From Carex sylvatica (taxonomy: Eukaryota > Streptophyta > Magnoliopsida > Poales > Cyperaceae): DNA of 30,000 nucleotides. How positions within the stretch are numbered: the first letter of the stretch is position 1; each line of letters starts with the position of its first letter. Position numbers and translations under genes: made by a program. The DNA lies in NCBI GenBank assembly GCA_964058845.1, contig CAXKVR010000294.1, positions 1 to 30,000 on the forward strand, in the 5' to 3' direction. The notes beneath the pieces were generated by a model. The model was not told the DNA's origin and did no database searches. It saw only the letters and a list, made by a program, of their open reading frames with translations. Below, piece by piece: positions 20,045 through 30,000 of the stretch.

Positions 20045-20225
20045 TTTGTCCCAAAACTCAGATTCGCACGCCAGAGCCTCAAAACCCAGATTCGCGTCTC
20101 TGCCCTTTCTTCCTGTCGCTCCAAAACCCTAACTCGAGCCACCCTAATCCTTTCCCTCCTCTCGCCGGCAGCCAGCAATCAAAACTCTAGCCGATTTTCT
20201 CCTGCTTCCAGACCTTCGCCCTCCC
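20045..20225 (+). other. predicted noncoding first exon in the second CACTA-like element
   Basis: C-rich segment with CCAAAACCCTAA and CTCGCCGGCAGCC that ends CTCCC|GTAAGTATC, a strong donor at 20226. Its composition changes sharply from the AT-rich surroundings. Confidence 0.4.
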
Positions 20226-21750
20226 GTAAGTATCTCTCTCTCTCTTCCTCTCTTGCTTATGGTCAGAATGACAGTGGGTGATTGGAATGACAATATTATT
20301 TGTGCTTTGAGATCGATGTGTGTTAAGTTAAATTTTCCATTTTTGAACCGTCCCATTCAATTCTTCTTCCTCAACACTTGCATATTTACTTAATTAGGCC
20401 GCTGAAAATTGAACAAGGAGGTGGAAGTGGGTACCAATGTATGACAGTATACTTACCAATGTAATAATTTATTTAGTATTTATTTTATATATATTTTAAT
20501 AAATAGAAAGGAAATAATTATAATCAGACCAACATATATATGTGCAGATTATAAAATTTGGTTCTTTTTTTCACACGTTTTGAACAATTTTGCTCCACAC
20601 ATACAGGCATGATATATACATACGAGGTGGCTTATAGTGTGATTTTCCTCCATAAATTGCTTACAATCAATGGCTTTTATTAATTAATTCTTTGCATAAT
20701 AGCGAGCCATATGTGAGATTTTAGACTAATTTGGTATTACCAATGAAGCATAGAATAACTAGTAAATGCGCATAATGCGCAGGATGCATGCATGCATTTT
20801 GAGGTTCGTTGGAGGAGAATGTTTGAGCCAACAATTTGCTACTCATTCAATTATAATTAGTTGATTTGTTGGGATAAGTATGTTCAAGGATAATTCTGTC
20901 CATAATTGAGTTCTGCTAGCTCTAGACCTTGGTTTAAATTAGTCTTGATTCTGTCATGTATCTGATGAGCAAATTTTTTTTCTTCTTTTTTTTTTTTGTG
21001 AAATTTCTTCATGAAATATTTTTTTTCTCAAAAAAAAGCAATCAAGGATGCAAAAGAGAGACATTTGAGTTTTGAGTAAAGCTAAATTCATGCTTATCAT
21101 TCCTTTCAAGAATTGAGAGTTATTAGGAAAAAAAATGGTTCTTGTGTCCATGATCAATATATGTTGTATTTTTGTTACTAACAATTGGGAAAAAAATGAA
21201 GAATTGTCATAGATGTGAATTAATCGTATTCATATTCTTCTATCTTCTTATATAAACAATGGTATAGCAATGTATTTTTCTTTTCATATATAATATTTTT
21301 TAGTATAATCCTTCAATATTTTAGATGTCTAGTTTCTAAATTTTATCATATAGCATATTTTTATCATATAGTCAAGTATATAGCAGATTTTTATCATATT
21401 TTTAGATGTCATTTAAGAAATAATTTTGATTTTAGATGTCTAGTTTCTGAATTTTAAAATTATTTCAAAGTATTTATTCGATGAAGATTAATTTTGGGGC
21501 AGCCAGATTTTTAGGTGAAATCAGGTCATATATCAGATTTTTAGGTCAAATTTTTAGATGAAATCAAGTCATATTTTTAGGAGATATAGCCAGATTTTGG
21601 GGCAAATTATTTTGGATCATATTTTCATAGTATATCCAAATTTTGTAACATAGACCCAAATTATTTCAAAGTATTACAATGTAGTGAAACAATTGCTTAA
21701 ATTATAGTAGTGCCTTTTGCTTAGTCTTTTTGTTTGTTGCTATCTCGTAG
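20226..21750 (+). other. predicted intron, AT-rich
   Basis: It runs from the GTAAGT donor to the acceptor TATCTCGTAG. No coding frame is seen. Between about 21320 and 21600, degenerate short repeats occur (TTTTAGATGTCTAGTTTCT, CAGATTTTTAGG, ATATAGCAGATTTTTATC). Confidence 0.4.
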
Positions 21751-21808
21751 GAAAAGAAGGTGGAGGTGGAAGAAGAAGGATCGCCGCGTCCTTCCTTTCT
21801 CGATCTCG

Positions 21809-22152
21809 ATGACTAGATGGAGGTATTGATTTGCGTCTCTCCTCCTTGACTATTTTATGTTTTAGCTATGAGTATTAATTATAATTTATATAATTTATCT
21901 ATTGTTATAAGATTGACTTAGGTAAGTTGAACATTGTTAACATGTGCATATGTTACGTATGTTACATAGTTGTTATGAAATAGTAGATAATTGTTATGCA
22001 TATATTACATAGTTGCATTCTAATCAATCAAATGTTGAATTAACAGGTGCAGAAGGAAAAAGGCTGAAAAAGAGGTACGGAAGAAGCAAGGAGGGATTGT
22101 AGTCAGGCAAGTTCTCTCTCTTTCTCTTAATGAAATGGTGGGTTATTTGTAG
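21809..22152 (+). CDS. short basic start of an unrecognised, probably truncated protein
   Basis: After the acceptor at 21750, ATG at 21809 reads MTRW and splices (AG|GTATTG at 21822; TTAACAG at 22046) in frame into CRRKKAEKEVRKKQGGIVV. The frame then either reads through to TAG at 22150-22152, giving 39 residues, or leaves by an AG|GCAAGT donor at 22106 (GC-AG intron type). The product is rich in Lys and Arg with no known domain. If the GC donor is used, later exons have been replaced by the telomere. It is possibly the 5' end of the element's own gene; support is weak. Confidence 0.3.
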
Positions 22153-22309
22153 TTAATTGTGTAGTACAATTTGTAGTTATTAATATAGTATTGTTATATG
22201 ATTCAACTAAACCGGAATATTTAGTATGCCTTTTAGGTCTATACCCGTTCAAAAATTAATCCAATATGAATTAATTTTGAATAGTCCCCGTTTTGAGAAT
22301 GCTTTGCCT
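22153..22309. other. last unique DNA before the telomeric repeats
   Basis: AT-rich, no gene. It contains TGCCTTTTAGGTCTA at 22227-22241, which recurs as TGCCTTTTAGGGTCTA at 22305-22320, where the repeats begin. Confidence 0.7.
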
Positions 22310-23177
22310 TTTAGGGTCTAGGGTCTAGGGTCTAGGGTCTAGGGTCTAGGGTCTAGGGTCTAGGGTCTAGGGTCTAGGGTCTAGGGTCTAGGGTCTAGGG
22401 TCTAGGGTCTAGGGTCTAGGGTCTAGGGTCTAGGGTCTAGGGTCTAGGGTCTAGGGTCTAGGGTCTAGGGTCTAGGGTCTAGGGTCTAGGGTCTAGGGTC
22501 TAGGGTCTAGGGTCTAGGGTCTAGGGTCTAGGGTCTAGGGTCTAGGGTCTAGGGTCTAGGGTCTAGGGTCTAGGGTCTAGGGTCTAGGGTCTAGGGTCTA
22601 GGGTCTAGGGTCTAGGGTCTAGGGTCTAGGGTCTAGGGTCTAGGGTCTAGGGTCTAGGGTCTAGGGTCTAGGGTCTAGGGTCTAGGGTCTAGGGTCTAGG
22701 GTCTAGGGTCTAGGGTCTAGGGTCTAGGGTCTAGGGTCTAGGGTCTAGGGTCTAGGGTCTAGGGTCTAGGGTCTAGGGTCTAGGGTCTAGGGTCTAGGGT
22801 CTAGGGTCTAGGGTCTAGGGTCTAGGGTCTAGGGTCTAGGGTCTAGGGTCTAGGGTCTAGGGTCTAGGGTCTAGGGTCTAGGGTCTAGGGTCTAGGGTCT
22901 AGGGTCTAGGGTCTAGGGTCTAGGGTCTAGGGTCTAGGGTCTAGGGTCTAGGGTCTAGGGTCTAGGGTCTAGGGTCTAGGGTCTAGGGTCTAGGGTCTAG
23001 GGTCTAGGGTCTAGGGTCTAGGGTCTAGGGTCTAGGGTCTAGGGTCTAGGGTCTAGGGTCTAGGGTCTAGGGTCTAGGGTCTAGGGTCTAGGGTCTAGGG
23101 TCTAGGGTCTAGGGTCTAGGGTCTAGGGTCTAGGGTCTAGGGTCTAGGGTCTAGGGTCTAGGGTCTAGGGTCTAGGG
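22310..23177 (+). repeat. variant telomere block: one TTTAGGG then 123 copies of TCTAGGG
   Basis: TTTAGGG at 22310-22316 is followed by TCTAGGG from 22317 to 23177, which is 861 bases or exactly 123 units. By eye there is no interspersed canonical unit and no indel, and the length is an exact multiple of 7. The variant differs by T to C at the second position. Confidence 0.95.
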
Positions 23178-26100
23178 TTTAGGGTTTAGGGTTTAGGGTT
23201 TAGGGTTTAGGGTTTAGGGTTTAGGGTTTAGGGTTTAGGGTTTAGGGTTTAGGGTTTAGGGTTTAGGGTTTAGGGTTTAGGGTTTAGGGTTTAGGGTTTA
23301 GGGTTTAGGGTTTAGGGTTTAGGGTTTAGGGTTTAGGGTTTAGGGTTTAGGGTTTAGGGTTTAGGGTTTAGGGTTTAGGGTTTAGGGTTTAGGGTTTAGG
23401 GTTTAGGGTTTAGGGTTTAGGGTTTAGGGTTTAGGGTTTAGGGTTTAGGGTTTAGGGTTTAGGGTTTAGGGTTTAGGGTTTAGGGTTTAGGGTTTAGGGT
23501 TTAGGGTTTAGGGTTTAGGGTTTAGGGTTTAGGGTTTAGGGTTTAGGGTTTAGGGTTTAGGGTTTAGGGTTTAGGGTTTAGGGTTTAGGGTTTAGGGTTT
23601 AGGGTTTAGGGTTTAGGGTTTAGGGTTTAGGGTTTAGGGTTTAGGGTTTAGGGTTTAGGGTTTAGGGTTTAGGGTTTAGGGTTTAGGGTTTAGGGTTTAG
23701 GGTTTAGGGTTTAGGGTTTAGGGTTTAGGGTTTAGGGTTTAGGGTTTAGGGTTTAGGGTTTAGGGTTTAGGGTTTAGGGTTTAGGGTTTAGGGTTTAGGG
23801 TTTAGGGTTTAGGGTTTAGGGTTTAGGGTTTAGGGTTTAGGGTTTAGGGTTTAGGGTTTAGGGTTTAGGGTTTAGGGTTTAGGGTTTAGGGTTTAGGGTT
23901 TAGGGTTTAGGGTTTAGGGTTTAGGGTTTAGGGTTTAGGGTTTAGGGTTTAGGGTTTAGGGTTTAGGGTTTAGGGTTTAGGGTTTAGGGTTTAGGGTTTA
24001 GGGTTTAGGGTTTAGGGTTTAGGGTTTAGGGTTTAGGGTTTAGGGTTTAGGGTTTAGGGTTTAGGGTTTAGGGTTTAGGGTTTAGGGTTTAGGGTTTAGG
24101 GTTTAGGGTTTAGGGTTTAGGGTTTAGGGTTTAGGGTTTAGGGTTTAGGGTTTAGGGTTTAGGGTTTAGGGTTTAGGGTTTAGGGTTTAGGGTTTAGGGT
24201 TTAGGGTTTAGGGTTTAGGGTTTAGGGTTTAGGGTTTAGGGTTTAGGGTTTAGGGTTTAGGGTTTAGGGTTTAGGGTTTAGGGTTTAGGGTTTAGGGTTT
24301 AGGGTTTAGGGTTTAGGGTTTAGGGTTTAGGGTTTAGGGTTTAGGGTTTAGGGTTTAGGGTTTAGGGTTTAGGGTTTAGGGTTTAGGGTTTAGGGTTTAG
24401 GGTTTAGGGTTTAGGGTTTAGGGTTTAGGGTTTAGGGTTTAGGGTTTAGGGTTTAGGGTTTAGGGTTTAGGGTTTAGGGTTTAGGGTTTAGGGTTTAGGG
24501 TTTAGGGTTTAGGGTTTAGGGTTTAGGGTTTAGGGTTTAGGGTTTAGGGTTTAGGGTTTAGGGTTTAGGGTTTAGGGTTTAGGGTTTAGGGTTTAGGGTT
24601 TAGGGTTTAGGGTTTAGGGTTTAGGGTTTAGGGTTTAGGGTTTAGGGTTTAGGGTTTAGGGTTTAGGGTTTAGGGTTTAGGGTTTAGGGTTTAGGGTTTA
24701 GGGTTTAGGGTTTAGGGTTTAGGGTTTAGGGTTTAGGGTTTAGGGTTTAGGGTTTAGGGTTTAGGGTTTAGGGTTTAGGGTTTAGGGTTTAGGGTTTAGG
24801 GTTTAGGGTTTAGGGTTTAGGGTTTAGGGTTTAGGGTTTAGGGTTTAGGGTTTAGGGTTTAGGGTTTAGGGTTTAGGGTTTAGGGTTTAGGGTTTAGGGT
24901 TTAGGGTTTAGGGTTTAGGGTTTAGGGTTTAGGGTTTAGGGTTTAGGGTTTAGGGTTTAGGGTTTAGGGTTTAGGGTTTAGGGTTTAGGGTTTAGGGTTT
25001 AGGGTTTAGGGTTTAGGGTTTAGGGTTTAGGGTTTAGGGTTTAGGGTTTAGGGTTTAGGGTTTAGGGTTTAGGGTTTAGGGTTTAGGGTTTAGGGTTTAG
25101 GGTTTAGGGTTTAGGGTTTAGGGTTTAGGGTTTAGGGTTTAGGGTTTAGGGTTTAGGGTTTAGGGTTTAGGGTTTAGGGTTTAGGGTTTAGGGTTTAGGG
25201 TTTAGGGTTTAGGGTTTAGGGTTTAGGGTTTAGGGTTTAGGGTTTAGGGTTTAGGGTTTAGGGTTTAGGGTTTAGGGTTTAGGGTTTAGGGTTTAGGGTT
25301 TAGGGTTTAGGGTTTAGGGTTTAGGGTTTAGGGTTTAGGGTTTAGGGTTTAGGGTTTAGGGTTTAGGGTTTAGGGTTTAGGGTTTAGGGTTTAGGGTTTA
25401 GGGTTTAGGGTTTAGGGTTTAGGGTTTAGGGTTTAGGGTTTAGGGTTTAGGGTTTAGGGTTTAGGGTTTAGGGTTTAGGGTTTAGGGTTTAGGGTTTAGG
25501 GTTTAGGGTTTAGGGTTTAGGGTTTAGGGTTTAGGGTTTAGGGTTTAGGGTTTAGGGTTTAGGGTTTAGGGTTTAGGGTTTAGGGTTTAGGGTTTAGGGT
25601 TTAGGGTTTAGGGTTTAGGGTTTAGGGTTTAGGGTTTAGGGTTTAGGGTTTAGGGTTTAGGGTTTAGGGTTTAGGGTTTAGGGTTTAGGGTTTAGGGTTT
25701 AGGGTTTAGGGTTTAGGGTTTAGGGTTTAGGGTTTAGGGTTTAGGGTTTAGGGTTTAGGGTTTAGGGTTTAGGGTTTAGGGTTTAGGGTTTAGGGTTTAG
25801 GGTTTAGGGTTTAGGGTTTAGGGTTTAGGGTTTAGGGTTTAGGGTTTAGGGTTTAGGGTTTAGGGTTTAGGGTTTAGGGTTTAGGGTTTAGGGTTTAGGG
25901 TTTAGGGTTTAGGGTTTAGGGTTTAGGGTTTAGGGTTTAGGGTTTAGGGTTTAGGGTTTAGGGTTTAGGGTTTAGGGTTTAGGGTTTAGGGTTTAGGGTT
26001 TAGGGTTTAGGGTTTAGGGTTTAGGGTTTAGGGTTTAGGGTTTAGGGTTTAGGGTTTAGGGTTTAGGGTTTAGGGTTTAGGGTTTAGGGTTTAGGGTTTA

Positions 26101-29100
26101 GGGTTTAGGGTTTAGGGTTTAGGGTTTAGGGTTTAGGGTTTAGGGTTTAGGGTTTAGGGTTTAGGGTTTAGGGTTTAGGGTTTAGGGTTTAGGGTTTAGG
26201 GTTTAGGGTTTAGGGTTTAGGGTTTAGGGTTTAGGGTTTAGGGTTTAGGGTTTAGGGTTTAGGGTTTAGGGTTTAGGGTTTAGGGTTTAGGGTTTAGGGT
26301 TTAGGGTTTAGGGTTTAGGGTTTAGGGTTTAGGGTTTAGGGTTTAGGGTTTAGGGTTTAGGGTTTAGGGTTTAGGGTTTAGGGTTTAGGGTTTAGGGTTT
26401 AGGGTTTAGGGTTTAGGGTTTAGGGTTTAGGGTTTAGGGTTTAGGGTTTAGGGTTTAGGGTTTAGGGTTTAGGGTTTAGGGTTTAGGGTTTAGGGTTTAG
26501 GGTTTAGGGTTTAGGGTTTAGGGTTTAGGGTTTAGGGTTTAGGGTTTAGGGTTTAGGGTTTAGGGTTTAGGGTTTAGGGTTTAGGGTTTAGGGTTTAGGG
26601 TTTAGGGTTTAGGGTTTAGGGTTTAGGGTTTAGGGTTTAGGGTTTAGGGTTTAGGGTTTAGGGTTTAGGGTTTAGGGTTTAGGGTTTAGGGTTTAGGGTT
26701 TAGGGTTTAGGGTTTAGGGTTTAGGGTTTAGGGTTTAGGGTTTAGGGTTTAGGGTTTAGGGTTTAGGGTTTAGGGTTTAGGGTTTAGGGTTTAGGGTTTA
26801 GGGTTTAGGGTTTAGGGTTTAGGGTTTAGGGTTTAGGGTTTAGGGTTTAGGGTTTAGGGTTTAGGGTTTAGGGTTTAGGGTTTAGGGTTTAGGGTTTAGG
26901 GTTTAGGGTTTAGGGTTTAGGGTTTAGGGTTTAGGGTTTAGGGTTTAGGGTTTAGGGTTTAGGGTTTAGGGTTTAGGGTTTAGGGTTTAGGGTTTAGGGT
27001 TTAGGGTTTAGGGTTTAGGGTTTAGGGTTTAGGGTTTAGGGTTTAGGGTTTAGGGTTTAGGGTTTAGGGTTTAGGGTTTAGGGTTTAGGGTTTAGGGTTT
27101 AGGGTTTAGGGTTTAGGGTTTAGGGTTTAGGGTTTAGGGTTTAGGGTTTAGGGTTTAGGGTTTAGGGTTTAGGGTTTAGGGTTTAGGGTTTAGGGTTTAG
27201 GGTTTAGGGTTTAGGGTTTAGGGTTTAGGGTTTAGGGTTTAGGGTTTAGGGTTTAGGGTTTAGGGTTTAGGGTTTAGGGTTTAGGGTTTAGGGTTTAGGG
27301 TTTAGGGTTTAGGGTTTAGGGTTTAGGGTTTAGGGTTTAGGGTTTAGGGTTTAGGGTTTAGGGTTTAGGGTTTAGGGTTTAGGGTTTAGGGTTTAGGGTT
27401 TAGGGTTTAGGGTTTAGGGTTTAGGGTTTAGGGTTTAGGGTTTAGGGTTTAGGGTTTAGGGTTTAGGGTTTAGGGTTTAGGGTTTAGGGTTTAGGGTTTA
27501 GGGTTTAGGGTTTAGGGTTTAGGGTTTAGGGTTTAGGGTTTAGGGTTTAGGGTTTAGGGTTTAGGGTTTAGGGTTTAGGGTTTAGGGTTTAGGGTTTAGG
27601 GTTTAGGGTTTAGGGTTTAGGGTTTAGGGTTTAGGGTTTAGGGTTTAGGGTTTAGGGTTTAGGGTTTAGGGTTTAGGGTTTAGGGTTTAGGGTTTAGGGT
27701 TTAGGGTTTAGGGTTTAGGGTTTAGGGTTTAGGGTTTAGGGTTTAGGGTTTAGGGTTTAGGGTTTAGGGTTTAGGGTTTAGGGTTTAGGGTTTAGGGTTT
27801 AGGGTTTAGGGTTTAGGGTTTAGGGTTTAGGGTTTAGGGTTTAGGGTTTAGGGTTTAGGGTTTAGGGTTTAGGGTTTAGGGTTTAGGGTTTAGGGTTTAG
27901 GGTTTAGGGTTTAGGGTTTAGGGTTTAGGGTTTAGGGTTTAGGGTTTAGGGTTTAGGGTTTAGGGTTTAGGGTTTAGGGTTTAGGGTTTAGGGTTTAGGG
28001 TTTAGGGTTTAGGGTTTAGGGTTTAGGGTTTAGGGTTTAGGGTTTAGGGTTTAGGGTTTAGGGTTTAGGGTTTAGGGTTTAGGGTTTAGGGTTTAGGGTT
28101 TAGGGTTTAGGGTTTAGGGTTTAGGGTTTAGGGTTTAGGGTTTAGGGTTTAGGGTTTAGGGTTTAGGGTTTAGGGTTTAGGGTTTAGGGTTTAGGGTTTA
28201 GGGTTTAGGGTTTAGGGTTTAGGGTTTAGGGTTTAGGGTTTAGGGTTTAGGGTTTAGGGTTTAGGGTTTAGGGTTTAGGGTTTAGGGTTTAGGGTTTAGG
28301 GTTTAGGGTTTAGGGTTTAGGGTTTAGGGTTTAGGGTTTAGGGTTTAGGGTTTAGGGTTTAGGGTTTAGGGTTTAGGGTTTAGGGTTTAGGGTTTAGGGT
28401 TTAGGGTTTAGGGTTTAGGGTTTAGGGTTTAGGGTTTAGGGTTTAGGGTTTAGGGTTTAGGGTTTAGGGTTTAGGGTTTAGGGTTTAGGGTTTAGGGTTT
28501 AGGGTTTAGGGTTTAGGGTTTAGGGTTTAGGGTTTAGGGTTTAGGGTTTAGGGTTTAGGGTTTAGGGTTTAGGGTTTAGGGTTTAGGGTTTAGGGTTTAG
28601 GGTTTAGGGTTTAGGGTTTAGGGTTTAGGGTTTAGGGTTTAGGGTTTAGGGTTTAGGGTTTAGGGTTTAGGGTTTAGGGTTTAGGGTTTAGGGTTTAGGG
28701 TTTAGGGTTTAGGGTTTAGGGTTTAGGGTTTAGGGTTTAGGGTTTAGGGTTTAGGGTTTAGGGTTTAGGGTTTAGGGTTTAGGGTTTAGGGTTTAGGGTT
28801 TAGGGTTTAGGGTTTAGGGTTTAGGGTTTAGGGTTTAGGGTTTAGGGTTTAGGGTTTAGGGTTTAGGGTTTAGGGTTTAGGGTTTAGGGTTTAGGGTTTA
28901 GGGTTTAGGGTTTAGGGTTTAGGGTTTAGGGTTTAGGGTTTAGGGTTTAGGGTTTAGGGTTTAGGGTTTAGGGTTTAGGGTTTAGGGTTTAGGGTTTAGG
29001 GTTTAGGGTTTAGGGTTTAGGGTTTAGGGTTTAGGGTTTAGGGTTTAGGGTTTAGGGTTTAGGGTTTAGGGTTTAGGGTTTAGGGTTTAGGGTTTAGGGT

Positions 29101-30000
29101 TTAGGGTTTAGGGTTTAGGGTTTAGGGTTTAGGGTTTAGGGTTTAGGGTTTAGGGTTTAGGGTTTAGGGTTTAGGGTTTAGGGTTTAGGGTTTAGGGTTT
29201 AGGGTTTAGGGTTTAGGGTTTAGGGTTTAGGGTTTAGGGTTTAGGGTTTAGGGTTTAGGGTTTAGGGTTTAGGGTTTAGGGTTTAGGGTTTAGGGTTTAG
29301 GGTTTAGGGTTTAGGGTTTAGGGTTTAGGGTTTAGGGTTTAGGGTTTAGGGTTTAGGGTTTAGGGTTTAGGGTTTAGGGTTTAGGGTTTAGGGTTTAGGG
29401 TTTAGGGTTTAGGGTTTAGGGTTTAGGGTTTAGGGTTTAGGGTTTAGGGTTTAGGGTTTAGGGTTTAGGGTTTAGGGTTTAGGGTTTAGGGTTTAGGGTT
29501 TAGGGTTTAGGGTTTAGGGTTTAGGGTTTAGGGTTTAGGGTTTAGGGTTTAGGGTTTAGGGTTTAGGGTTTAGGGTTTAGGGTTTAGGGTTTAGGGTTTA
29601 GGGTTTAGGGTTTAGGGTTTAGGGTTTAGGGTTTAGGGTTTAGGGTTTAGGGTTTAGGGTTTAGGGTTTAGGGTTTAGGGTTTAGGGTTTAGGGTTTAGG
29701 GTTTAGGGTTTAGGGTTTAGGGTTTAGGGTTTAGGGTTTAGGGTTTAGGGTTTAGGGTTTAGGGTTTAGGGTTTAGGGTTTAGGGTTTAGGGTTTAGGGT
29801 TTAGGGTTTAGGGTTTAGGGTTTAGGGTTTAGGGTTTAGGGTTTAGGGTTTAGGGTTTAGGGTTTAGGGTTTAGGGTTTAGGGTTTAGGGTTTAGGGTTT
29901 AGGGTTTAGGGTTTAGGGTTTAGGGTTTAGGGTTTAGGGTTTAGGGTTTAGGGTTTAGGGTTTAGGGTTTAGGGTTTAGGGTTTAGGGTTTAGGGTTTAG
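23178..30000 (+). repeat. telomere, TTTAGGG array, continues beyond the window
   Basis: 6823 bases, 974 full units plus TTTAG. The phase at 30000 fits an indel-free array. The G-rich strand runs towards the right edge, so the chromosome end is on the right. This is the standard plant telomere repeat made by telomerase. Confidence 0.97.

Larger units (their letters stand above)
19852..22309 (+). mobile_element. second CACTA-like element, left end, truncated by the telomere
   Basis: It opens with CACTATAGCAGAACAG, a CACTA-type start, preceded by TAT as a possible target duplication. GCGACCGG motifs in inverted pairs follow, then a CT-rich exon-like stretch, a strong splice donor and a long AT-rich intron. 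This is the same order as in the CACTA element at 5976-13703. No right end is present: telomeric repeats begin at 22310. The superfamily call rests on the terminus and layout only, because no transposase domain is visible. Confidence 0.5.

Noticed and set aside
20954..21184. Minus-strand 76-codon frame
   Set aside because: It lies in the AT-rich predicted intron, has homopolymer-driven composition (Phe/Lys runs) and no domain.
23178..30000. Interstitial telomeric repeat instead of a true telomere
   Set aside because: At least 6.8 kb of perfectly periodic TTTAGGG reaching the window edge with the G strand pointing outward fits a true end. Only the sequence to the right could overturn this.

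Overview
This is a plant chromosome end, most likely from a dicot. The last 6.8 kb is an uninterrupted array of the Arabidopsis-type telomere repeat TTTAGGG. Its G-rich strand runs 5'->3' towards the right edge, so the chromosome terminus lies to the right. The rest is AT-rich subtelomeric DNA made mostly of nested transposons, with one ordinary plant gene (an F-box/DUF295 gene) about 7 kb from the telomere. The species cannot be told from the sequence alone.

Layout. 1-3993 (minus): the gag-protease end, leader, primer binding site (tRNA-Asp) and complete 5' LTR of an Athila-like Ty3/gypsy element that runs off the left edge. 3994-5975 (minus): gag, start of protease, primer binding site (tRNA-iMet) and a short LTR of a second Ty3/gypsy element, cut inside its protease by the Athila LTR. 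5976-13703 (plus): the visible part of a CACTA (En/Spm) transposon. It has a 425-bp tandem array of hairpin-bearing units, a CT-rich 5' exon, a decayed multi-exon gene joining a plant transposase (Ptta/En/Spm) domain to a Ulp1-type cysteine protease domain, a second hairpin field and a right terminus CACTAGTGG. The second gypsy element appears to sit inside the CACTA left hairpin field, giving three levels of nesting.

13993-16420 (minus): F-box/DUF295 gene with a predicted noncoding first exon, a roughly 1-kb intron in the 5'UTR and a TATA box. 16831-18690 holds a diverged duplicate of this gene's intron and first exon without its coding part. The duplicate is split by a 1.14-kb inverted-repeat element (17466-18603) with a 9-bp target duplication; the first copy preserves the empty site. 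18691-19851 is AT-rich with nothing recognisable apart from a short CAC tract.

19852-22309: start of a second CACTA-like element (CACTATAGCAGAA, GCGACCGG hairpins, CT-rich 5' exon, a first intron, and a short coding start). It is cut off by the telomere. 22317-23177 is 123 apparently perfect copies of a variant repeat, TCTAGGG, which switches abruptly to pure TTTAGGG at 23178 and stays so to the window edge.

The most notable signals are the homogeneous TCTAGGG block and its sharp boundary, its possible seeding by a native sequence at the breakpoint, the transposon that ends in a telomere, and a hairpin unit whose loop lies in the opposite orientation to its neighbours.
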